From: Syntrophorhabdaceae bacterium PtaU1.Bin034
GTDB lineage: Bacteria; Desulfobacterota_G; Syntrophorhabdia; Syntrophorhabdales; WCHB1-27
Direction of reading: 5' to 3'
Assembly: GCA_002067405.1 (NCBI GenBank)
Contig: MVRP01000113.1
Coordinates: forward strand, 1 to 12,585
DNA length: 12,585 bases
Shown here: piece by piece, positions 1 through 5,777 of the stretch
How positions within the stretch are numbered: the stretch's first letter is position 1
Layout of the letters: every line of letters starts with the position of its first letter
Translations under genes and position numbers: made by a program
The notes under the pieces: generated by a model
What the model was told of the DNA's origin: nothing
Seen by the model: the letters and a program-made list of their open reading frames with translations, nothing else
The model's database searches: none

Positions 1-305
1 GGGGAGAGGGCTCTTTCTGCCATGAGGAAGACCCCTTCAGCTATGACATGGAGGGCGCGAACTACTTCGACATGGACAGGAGGCCCATGATCGGCAATCA
101 CAGCCTCGTGGTCTTCGATGACGGCGAACAGGTGACGGTCTCTACGGAAGGGAAAGGCGTCCGTTTCCTGCTTATATCCGGCAAGCCCATAGGTGAGCCG
201 GTCGCGTGGTACGGGCCGATCGTGATGAACACCAGGGAGGAGCTTCAGGTCGCCTTCGACGAGTACCAAAGGGGCACGTTCATCAAGTACCGGGGCAAAG
301 GGTAG
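1..305 (+). CDS. Pirin family protein, C-terminal part (5' end outside window)
   Basis: The frame is open from base 3 to a TAG at 303-305 with no stop before the first internal ATG at 48, so this is the tail of a longer gene cut by the window edge rather than a small gene starting at 48. The visible peptide, about 100 residues, ends in GVRFLLISGKPIGEPVAWYGPIVMNTREELQVAF. Its elements RFLL-x-GKP-x-xEP, YGP-x-VMNT and EE-(x)5-F-(x)2-YQ-x-G-x-F are the signature of the pirin C-terminal cupin domain. Pirins are metal-binding bicupin proteins; some act as quercetin dioxygenases or as transcription cofactors. The metal ligands lie in the N-terminal cupin, which is not visible here, so enzymatic activity cannot be judged. 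It is separated from the next gene by more than 350 bp and is probably a separate transcription unit. Family assignment is firm; function is not. Confidence 0.88.
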   Translation, partial: GEGSFCHEEDPFSYDMEGANYFDMDRRPMIGNHSLVVFDDGEQVTVSTEGKGVRFLLISGKPIGEPVAWYGPIVMNTREELQVAFDEYQRGTFIKYRGKG

Positions 306-351
306 GCCGGCCGGCCCGCTGGCCAGATTGTCGCGGTGAGCAAAAGAAGCA

Positions 352-385
352 GCCGGCCTTAAGGCGGCCGGCAGGGGCTGGTTTT
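352..385 (+). terminator. Possible terminator hairpin after the pirin gene
   Basis: A perfect 7-bp GC stem (GCCGGCC 352-358, GGCCGGC 366-372) with a 7-nt loop lies 47 bp after the pirin stop. The only T run (TTTT, 382-385) is nine bases past the stem, so it is a poor match to an intrinsic terminator. It may instead be a simple palindrome or a Rho-related 3' structure. Confidence 0.33.
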
Positions 386-404
386 ATCAGTCTGCTTCCG
401 GGGC

Positions 405-525
405 GCATGCCGGTTTCCGTAGAAACTATTTGATTACTTCTGCCAAAAATAGGAGAATGCAGTCACCCCTTCCGGGAGCGATCCCGGAGGCTGCCAGTGC
501 TTTGCGTACGGAAACGGCGTTATGC
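405..525. repeat. Long imperfect inverted repeat enclosing a GNRA-loop hairpin
   Basis: GTTTCCGTA (413-421) pairs perfectly with TACGGAAAC (507-515). The stem continues outward, with one bulged base, through GCC (409-411) with GGC (516-518), then GCAT (405-408) with ATGC (522-525) across a 3-nt bulge. Inside lies a second stem, 469-477 with 482-490, nine pairs including one G-U, closed by GCGA, a GNRA tetraloop. GCAG (459-462) and CTGC (491-494) could extend it. As RNA this would be a two-level structure upstream of the helicase gene. I cannot match it to a named riboswitch; it could also be a palindromic repeat element. Confidence 0.45.
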
Positions 526-610
526 AAAAGGCCGACCATGCGGCAAAGCCGTGAAAACGGCAGAGTAATGAAATATGAACATATCCGATACAATAACCTT
601 CAATAACCCG

Positions 611-639
611 GTGCAGACTGCATTACAGACCGTCTGCAC
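611..639. promoter_or_regulatory. Candidate operator upstream of the helicase gene
   Basis: GTGCAGAC (611-618) and GTCTGCAC (632-639) form a perfect 8-bp inverted repeat with a 13-bp spacer, and a further ACAGAC lies at 625-630. It ends 18 bp before the ATG at 658. The CAGAC/GTCTG half-sites are the same as those in the palindrome in front of lexA (4352-4369), but their spacing differs. A DNA-damage regulator binding here is therefore possible but unproven. Confidence 0.35.
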
Positions 640-657
640 ACGCGCCGAGGCAGGCGT

Positions 658-3018
658 ATGGCCCACCTGAGCCTTTCGGAATGGCTGGCCCGCGCCGAGG
701 CTGACAGGCGTTTCCGGGAGAACACGACCTCCATCACGCACATACCGGCATCGGAAGGTCGTTTTGCCCCGTATCCTCCCTGGGTGGACCCCTCGATACG
801 GAAGGTCCTCACCGGCCGGGGCATCACGCAGCTTTACAGCCACCAGGCCCGCGCCATCGATCTCGTCCACCAGGGCAGGGACGTAGTCCTCGTCACGCCC
901 ACGGCCAGTGGAAAGACCTTGTGCTACAACATCCCCGTGCTCCAGAAGATCCTTGAGGAGCCCGAGACCAGGGCTCTCTACCTCTTCCCCACGAAAGCGC
1001 TGGCCAACGACCAGATGACGGAAGTGCATGGTCTTATCGGCGAGCTGAAAAAAGACATCAAAACCTTTACCTATGACGGCGACACGCCGGACGACGCCCG
1101 GCAGGCCATCCGCAAGCAGGGCCACGTGGTGGTGACCAACCCGGACATGCTCCACGCGGGTATTCTCCCTCACCACACGAAATGGCAGAAGCTCTTTTCC
1201 AACCTCAAGTATGTGGTGGTCGACGAACTCCACACCTACCGAGGCGTCTTCGGCAGCCACGTGACGAACGTGTTCCGGCGGCTGAAACGGATCTGCCGCT
1301 TCTACGGACAGGACCCCGTCTTCATCTGCTGTTCCGCAACCGTGGCAAACCCCAGGGAGCACGCGGAAGACCTTATCGAGAAAGAGGTCGTCCTCATCGA
1401 CGAGAGCGGTGCGCCGCGGGCGGCCAAGACCTTCATCCTCTACAACCCGCCCATCGTCAACAGGGAACTGGGCATACGCCAATCTGCCCTGACCCCTGCG
1501 CGGAACATGATGGCCGACCTCATCGGCAACAGGATCCAGGCCATCGCCTTCACCACGAGCAGGCTCTCCGTGGAGGTGCTCACCAAGTACCTCAAGGACT
1601 CCTTCAGGGCGAAGGTCCCGGTCGATGACCACTACGTGACGGGCTACCGCGGGGGCTACCTGCCCAACCTGAGACGGCAGATCGAAAAGGGCTTGCGGGA
1701 GCGGACCGTCATGGGAGTGGTGAGCACCAATGCCCTTGAGCTGGGTATCGACATCGGTGACCTGGAGGCGTGTGTCATGGTGGGCTACCCGGGCTCCATC
1801 GCGAGCACCTGGCAGCAGGCGGGCAGGGCGGGACGGAGGGCCGGGGCGAGCCTGGCGGTGCTCATCGCGCGGAGCAACCCTATGGACCAGTTCATCGTGG
1901 AGAACCCGGACTACTTCTTCGCCCGCTCACCGGAGCATTGCCGAGTGAACCCGGACAACCTCCTGATCCTCCTCCACCATATCAAGAGCGCGGCCTTCGA
2001 GCTCCCCTTCGAGGAGGGCGAGCGGTTCGGCAAGGAAGACCTTATGGAGCTGCTCTCCTACCTGGAGGAAAAGGGCGTGCTCCACCGGGTGGACAAGCGC
2101 TGGCACTGGGCGGCAGAGAGCTATCCGGCGGATGAAGTGAGCCTCCGCACCATCAACCCCGAGAACGTCGTGGTCGTGGACACCACCGACGCGGGCAACC
2201 ACAAGGTGATCGCCGAGGTGGATTGGGACGGTGCCTTTACCACGGTCCACGACGAGGCCATCTACATGGTAGAGTCCCAGCAGTACCACGTGGACAAGCT
2301 CGACCTGGAGCGTAAGAAGGCATATGTGAGAAGGGTGGATGTGGACTACTACACCGACGCCATGACCTACACCGGTGTCCGCGTCATAGAGGACTTCGAC
2401 AAAAGGATGCAGGGCAGGGTCATCGTGGAGCACGGCGAGGTCCACGTGGTCCGCAAGGTAGTGGGCTACAAGAAGATCAAGTTCTATACCTCGGAGAACG
2501 TGGGCTACGGCGACGTGCACCTCCCCGAGAAGGACATGCACACCACGAGCTACTGGTTCACCATCCCCTGGGATCTCCTCAATTCGCTGCAGTTGACCCG
2601 CTCGGACATCGTCGACGGCCTCGCGGGGCTCGCCTACTGCCTCCATCACATTGCCGCCATGCTCGTCATGGCGGATATCCGTGACGTGGACTGGTGCATC
2701 GGCGACAAGAGCGGTGAATGGTACGTGCGCCACGGGGCGAACCGCCGGGTCATCACCACGAGCCCGGGTCAGCCCGCCACCGTCATGGAAGACGCCTACG
2801 ATCCGACAGTCTTCATCTTCGACGCCTATCCCGGCGGCATCGGCTTTTCGGAGAACCTCTTCGAGAGGCATGACGAGCTGATGCGCGCGGTCCGGTCGGT
2901 CATCACCTCCTGCCGGTGCGAGCACGGGTGCCCCATGTGTGTCGGACCCTTGCTGGAGGTGGGGCCTTCGGCCAAGGATGCGGCGGTGCAAATCCTCGAC
3001 CTGATGGAGAGGCCATGA
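658..3018 (+). CDS. mrfA: DExH-box DNA helicase with C-terminal Zn-binding domain, MrfA/YprA type
   Basis: The 786-residue protein has the full superfamily 2 helicase core. Walker A is TPTASGKT (80-87), motif II is DELH (189-192), motif III is SAT (226-228), motif V is TNALELGIDIG (357-367) and motif VI is QQAGRAGR (386-393). The C-terminal half is the DUF1998/MZB-type region. It ends in a four-cysteine cluster, C752, C754, C758 and C761, the expected zinc site, next to the family motif DAYPGGIGFSENLF. In Bacillus subtilis MrfA works with the exonuclease MrfB to repair mitomycin C lesions independently of UvrABC; the same role is inferred here because the next gene is the MrfB homologue, overlapping by 4 bp (ATGA). 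The ATG at 658 is the only normal start after the in-frame stop at 604-606; a weak GAGG lies about 8 bp upstream. No key residue appears to be missing. Family confidence is high; the exact lesion specificity is inferred. Confidence 0.93.
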   Translation: MAHLSLSEWLARAEADRRFRENTTSITHIPASEGRFAPYPPWVDPSIRKVLTGRGITQLYSHQARAIDLVHQGRDVVLVTPTASGKTLCYNIPVLQKILEEPETRALYLFPTKALANDQMTEVHGLIGELKKDIKTFTYDGDTPDDARQAIRKQGHVVVTNPDMLHAGILPHHTKWQKLFSNLKYVVVDELHTYRGVFGSHVTNVFRRLKRICRFYGQDPVFICCSATVANPREHAEDLIEKEVVLIDESGAPRAAKTFILYNPPIVNRELGIRQSALTPARNMMADLIGNRIQAIAFTTSRLSVEVLTKYLKDSFRAKVPVDDHYVTGYRGGYLPNLRRQIEKGLRERTVMGVVSTNALELGIDIGDLEACVMVGYPGSIASTWQQAGRAGRRAGASLAVLIARSNPMDQFIVENPDYFFARSPEHCRVNPDNLLILLHHIKSAAFELPFEEGERFGKEDLMELLSYLEEKGVLHRVDKRWHWAAESYPADEVSLRTINPENVVVVDTTDAGNHKVIAEVDWDGAFTTVHDEAIYMVESQQYHVDKLDLERKKAYVRRVDVDYYTDAMTYTGVRVIEDFDKRMQGRVIVEHGEVHVVRKVVGYKKIKFYTSENVGYGDVHLPEKDMHTTSYWFTIPWDLLNSLQLTRSDIVDGLAGLAYCLHHIAAMLVMADIRDVDWCIGDKSGEWYVRHGANRRVITTSPGQPATVMEDAYDPTVFIFDAYPGGIGFSENLFERHDELMRAVRSVITSCRCEHGCPMCVGPLLEVGPSAKDAAVQILDLMERP

Positions 3019-4313
3019 GCCTCAAGGACCGCCTCAACCGCCTCACCGGGGATGCAGCCAGGCCCTCGCCAGCCGGGTCGAAACAGGAGACGATCAACGA
3101 CCTTCGGAGGAAGCTGGACAGGGTCATGAACCGCCGGGAGCAGAATACCCCGGCACATGCTCCCGGACCCCGCCGATACGCAACGCCGCTGGAGGACATC
3201 GTCGACGGCAAGGAAGCCCGTACGCCGCACGGCACCTTCTTCATATCCCGCAGCACGATGAACTCTGGCGCCGTGCACGGGCATGCGCGCATCTGCGACC
3301 TCGGGTGCGCCAGTATGGAAGCAATGGCCTTCCTCGCCGGTTCACGGATGGGTCAGGGTGTGTCGGCAGAGGACGGCCTCTTCCTCGACACGGAGACCAC
3401 GGGACTTGCGGGCGGCACCGGGACCTTCCCCTTCCTCATCGGACTGGGATGGTTCGAGGGCAGCTCCTTCGTCACGTGCCAGCTCTTTGCCCGGGACTTT
3501 TCCGAAGAGGGTCCGATGCTGAGACACCTCAGCGAGCTTGCATCGGACAAGCAATTCCTGGTGACCTTCAACGGCAAGGCCTTTGACCTGAACCTTCTCG
3601 CAACACGGTTCGTCCTCAATCGTTGCCGGGAGACGCTCACAGCCATGCCGCACATCGACCTCCTTCACCCGTGCCGGAGGATACTCGCCCACCGCCTGGA
3701 GAATGCCCGTCTGTCAACGATAGAAACGTGCGTGCTCGGTGTGGAGCGCGACGGGGATGTTCCCGGCTTCGAGATCCCCCAGCGCTATTTCGACTGGCTC
3801 AGGCGGCGCGACGGAAGGCTGCTGGAAGATGTCTTCACCCACAACAGGATAGACATCGTCTCGATGGCATCGCTCCTGAAGTACCTGGCCGACCTTGTAG
3901 AAGACGGCGACGGGATGGCACGCGGCCACCACGGGGACCTCCTTAGATTGGCCGAACTGATCCAGGAAAGAGGCGACTGCGAGAGGGCCGGAAGAATGCT
4001 GGAAGCGTTGAGTTCCTCCCACCATGGGGACGTTGCAGTGAGCGCCCGGCGGTCCCTCTCTCTCATATACAAGAAGACCCATCGCCGGGAAGAGGCTGCC
4101 GGACTCTGGCAGGGTCTTGTTGCATCCCACCCCCATGATTTTTTCGCAGTCGAAGAGCTCGCAAAGTTCTACGAGCACCATACCCGGGAATGGGGGAAAG
4201 CTTTGCAGCTTGTCCGCAGGCTCCTTGATGAGGCCTCAGACCTAAGCGATATCGAACGTACATCGGCGGAATACCGCCTTCGCAGACTCCTTCGCAAAAT
4301 GTCCTCCGAATAA
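3015..4313 (+). CDS. mrfB: DEDDh-type exonuclease with C-terminal helical repeats, MrfB/YprB type
   Basis: The 432-residue protein has an RNase H-like exonuclease domain with the DEDDh pattern: D125 and E127 in LFLDTETTGL, D191 in FNGKAFD, and H276 with D280 in HNRID. D215 in HIDLLHPC is also conserved-looking. This matches the YprB RNase H-like family, whose B. subtilis member MrfB is the nuclease partner of MrfA in mitomycin C repair. The first about 60 residues are polar and probably flexible. Residues from about 305 to 430 are helical with a TPR-like rhythm (for example ERAGRMLEAL and KKTHRREEAAGLWQGLV). The start is the ATG at 3015, which overlaps the helicase stop (ATGA) and implies translational coupling. 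An open frame further upstream in the same phase only overlaps the helicase gene. The gene is followed after 31 bp by the lexA promoter. Confidence 0.9.
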   Translation: MSLKDRLNRLTGDAARPSPAGSKQETINDLRRKLDRVMNRREQNTPAHAPGPRRYATPLEDIVDGKEARTPHGTFFISRSTMNSGAVHGHARICDLGCASMEAMAFLAGSRMGQGVSAEDGLFLDTETTGLAGGTGTFPFLIGLGWFEGSSFVTCQLFARDFSEEGPMLRHLSELASDKQFLVTFNGKAFDLNLLATRFVLNRCRETLTAMPHIDLLHPCRRILAHRLENARLSTIETCVLGVERDGDVPGFEIPQRYFDWLRRRDGRLLEDVFTHNRIDIVSMASLLKYLADLVEDGDGMARGHHGDLLRLAELIQERGDCERAGRMLEALSSSHHGDVAVSARRSLSLIYKKTHRREEAAGLWQGLVASHPHDFFAVEELAKFYEHHTREWGKALQLVRRLLDEASDLSDIERTSAEYRLRRLLRKMSSE

Positions 4314-4344
4314 TCTTCCTGCTCTGCCGAAGTTTTAACCACCC

Positions 4345-4374
4345 TTGACAAAACAGACAAATGTCTGTTAATTA
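4345..4374 (+). promoter_or_regulatory. lexA promoter, with -35 TTGACA
   Basis: A perfect -35 hexamer TTGACA lies at 4345-4350. After 17-18 bp comes an AT-rich -10 candidate, TTAATT (4368-4373) or TAATTA (4369-4374), about 20 bp before the lexA ATG. The presumed operator fills the spacer. This looks like the main promoter of the lexA-imuA-imuB-dnaE2 genes, since no comparable promoter is seen at the later junctions. Confidence 0.75.
4352..4369. promoter_or_regulatory. Probable LexA operator (SOS box), perfect palindrome
   Basis: AACAGACA (4352-4359) and TGTCTGTT (4362-4369) are perfect 8-bp inverted arms with an AA centre. The site sits exactly between the -35 and -10 elements of the lexA promoter, where an autorepressor would block polymerase. 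It differs from the Escherichia coli CTGT-N8-ACAG and the Bacillus GAAC-N4-GTTC boxes. I found no second exact copy in the window. Assignment to LexA rests on position and symmetry. Confidence 0.72.
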
Positions 4375-4394
4375 TAAAAAGAAGGGAGGGTGGT

Positions 4395-4994
4395 ATGCCT
4401 TATACGCGGGAAGGAGAGACCAGGGAGAAAGTCTTTCGGTTTGTGCGGGAGCGCATCCTGGCCGGCCGTCCCCCGACAGTACGGGAAGTACAGGAAACCT
4501 TCGGGTTCCACGCCGTGGACACGGCCTATCGCCATCTGGAGAAGCTCGTTGCCGAAGGGAAACTGGGACGGGATGCCGGAAAAGCCAGGGGCTACCGGCT
4601 GCCCGAAGCTCAGGGCATTACGTACATCCCCCTCCTCGGCCGGGTGCAGGCAGGTGTCCTGACCACTGCGATCGAGGAGCCTGAAGGGTATATCCCCGTT
4701 GCCCAGGAGCGGGCCCGGGGAGAACTGTTTGCCCTTCGCGTCCGGGGCGAGAGCATGACAGGCGCAGGAATCCTTCCCGGCGACATCGCCATCGTCCGCC
4801 GCCAGCCTATGGCGGATTCCGGGGATATTGTCGTTGCCCTTGTGGGGGACGAGGCAACGGTGAAGAGACTGCGCCTGAACCGCCGGCGCATCGAGCTCCA
4901 TGCGGAGAACCCGGACTTTTCCCCGATCGTCCCGCCGCCCGGCGAGGTCATGATCCTGGGCAAGGTGATCGAGACCAGGCGCTATCTGGAGTAG
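4395..4994 (+). CDS. lexA: LexA repressor (SOS regulator, self-cleaving S24 family)
   Basis: The 199-residue protein has an N-terminal winged helix-turn-helix (about 8-70; REVQETFGFHAVDTAYRHLE) and a C-terminal S24 protease fold. The self-cleavage bond is A86-G87 in GRVQAGV, the nucleophile is S120 in RGESMTGAGI, and the general base is K157 in DEATVKRL. These positions are within one or two residues of those in E. coli LexA, so the RecA-stimulated cleavage mechanism should be intact. The stretch before the recognition helix reads TFGFHAVDTAYRHL, unlike the GFRSPNAAEEHL pattern of E. coli, which fits a different operator. A strong ribosome site (AAGGGAGGG, 4382-4390) fixes the ATG at 4395. 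It is the first gene of an operon with imuA, imuB and dnaE2 and is probably autoregulated through the palindrome at 4352-4369. Confidence 0.95.
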   Translation: MPYTREGETREKVFRFVRERILAGRPPTVREVQETFGFHAVDTAYRHLEKLVAEGKLGRDAGKARGYRLPEAQGITYIPLLGRVQAGVLTTAIEEPEGYIPVAQERARGELFALRVRGESMTGAGILPGDIAIVRRQPMADSGDIVVALVGDEATVKRLRLNRRRIELHAENPDFSPIVPPPGEVMILGKVIETRRYLE

Positions 4995-5013
4995 CTGGCG
5001 TGGGGAGAAAGGC

Positions 5014-5106
5014 GAGAGGGGGGATGGGGGCTCGCCTCCGGCTATGGGGCGGGGAGAAAACGCTTTTTGGCGCCCTATCGATGCCGGACCTGGTCCGAGG
5101 GGAGTG
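5014..5106. repeat. Degraded copy of a palindromic repeat element, between lexA and imuA
   Basis: This tract resembles the element at 7232-7372. From 5068 to 5100 it matches 7298-7330 at 28 of 33 positions, and 5032-5058 matches 7251-7277 with few changes and one gap. A short hairpin is shared (CGGAC 5085-5089 with GTCCG 5093-5097, CTG loop). A second stem (5044-5051 with 5071-5078, one G-U pair) corresponds to that of the other copy in a slightly shifted register. The terminal inverted repeats are not recognisable, so this looks like an older or truncated copy. It fills most of the 138-bp lexA-imuA gap. Confidence 0.68.
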
Positions 5107-5132
5107 GGCCCATTTAATTGGAGAAATGAGCC

Positions 5133-5777
5133 GTGAATAACACCATGCGCGCGCACCTCAGGCTCAAGACGGGCCTGGATTTCTCAGGAACCCCTGTCGA
5201 AAGGGACCGCACCGGGAAGGGCGTTGGCCTCTCCTTCTCCGGGTTGGCGGGGAGGGTCACGGAGCTCTCCGGCCAGGGGAACCTTGCCAACCTCACCCTG
5301 GCCTGTGACCTGATCCTCGACGCACAGCGGGAAAGGGAAATAGTAGCCTGGATCACGGGGAAGGAGAGCAGCTTCTACCCGCCGGACGCGGCAGAAAGAG
5401 GGATCGATCTCTCAGCTCTCGCAGTGATCCGCTGTCCCGACAGGCGCGATTGTGCCCGCGTGGCGGACCGCCTCGCCCGTTCCGGCGCCTTCGGGCTTCT
5501 GATCGTAGACCTCGGTGTGAAGGGAGACGTCTCTCCTCCCCTTCAATCCCACCTTGCGGGCCTTGCCCGCACCCACCACATGGCTGTGGTCTTCCTCACC
5601 GAAAAGGCGGACGAGGTACCCTCCCTGGGGTCGCTCATATCGCTGCGCGGGCGCACGTCGAGTCACAGAAAGGAGGCCGGCCGGTTCATCTGCTCTTTCA
5701 AGGCCATCAAGGACAAGCGCCGGACTCCGGGCTGGGTGCGGGAAGGGGTGTATGATGGAACGCCTGGCCTGTGTTAA
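5133..5777 (+). CDS. imuA: ImuA-like RecA-fold protein of the mutagenesis cassette
   Basis: The 214-residue protein lies between lexA and imuB, the normal place of imuA, and has the family's RecA-like layout. The segment ELSGQGNLANLTLACDLILDAQREREIVAWI (45-74) corresponds to the P-loop, helix and next strand. IDLSALAVIRCP (91-102) follows, then GLLIVDLG (121-128) as the Walker B-like strand and a C-terminal GRTSSHRKEAGRFICSFKAIKDKRRTPG region. The P-loop lacks the GK[ST] needed for ATP binding, as in a degenerate RecA relative. ImuA proteins are accessory factors of ImuB/DnaE2 translesion synthesis. The start chosen is the GTG at 5133, because a GGAG (5120-5123) lies nine bases before it; the ATG at 5145 is the alternative. 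The 3' end overlaps imuB by 26 bp. Sequence similarity in this family is low, so context carries much of the call. Confidence 0.8.
   Translation: MNNTMRAHLRLKTGLDFSGTPVERDRTGKGVGLSFSGLAGRVTELSGQGNLANLTLACDLILDAQREREIVAWITGKESSFYPPDAAERGIDLSALAVIRCPDRRDCARVADRLARSGAFGLLIVDLGVKGDVSPPLQSHLAGLARTHHMAVVFLTEKADEVPSLGSLISLRGRTSSHRKEAGRFICSFKAIKDKRRTPGWVREGVYDGTPGLC

Larger units (their letters stand above)
306..657. other. Gene-free intergenic region with several inverted repeats
   Basis: This 352-bp stretch has no convincing gene on either strand. It contains a GGCCGGCCGGCC run just after the pirin stop, the hairpin at 352-372, and a long imperfect stem whose arms are 405-421 and 507-525. Inside that stem is a 9-bp hairpin with a GCGA tetraloop (469-490). 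Further on come a 5-bp hairpin with a GAAA tetraloop (548-561) and an inverted repeat next to the helicase start (611-639). A TACAAT hexamer at 589-594 could be a -10 element for the helicase operon, but no good -35 is seen at the right distance, so the promoter is not assigned. Confidence 0.6.

Noticed and set aside
502..526. Possible promoter TTGCGT to TATGCA before mrfA
   Set aside because: The spacer is only 13 bp and both hexamers are weak.
541..570. GGCAAAGCC next to a GAAA-loop hairpin, reminiscent of the c-di-GMP (GEMM) riboswitch core
   Set aside because: The other conserved GEMM blocks and the second helix with its receptor are absent, so a riboswitch cannot be supported.
2916..3014. 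Upstream start extending mrfB by 33 residues
   Set aside because: The extension overlaps the helicase cysteine-cluster region in another frame. ATG 3015 overlaps the helicase stop and gives a family-like N-terminus.
5554..5751. Upstream in-frame start for imuB
   Set aside because: It lies wholly inside imuA, and the conserved ImuB N-terminus (ERLACVNLPEF) begins at 5752-5755 with a ribosome site.
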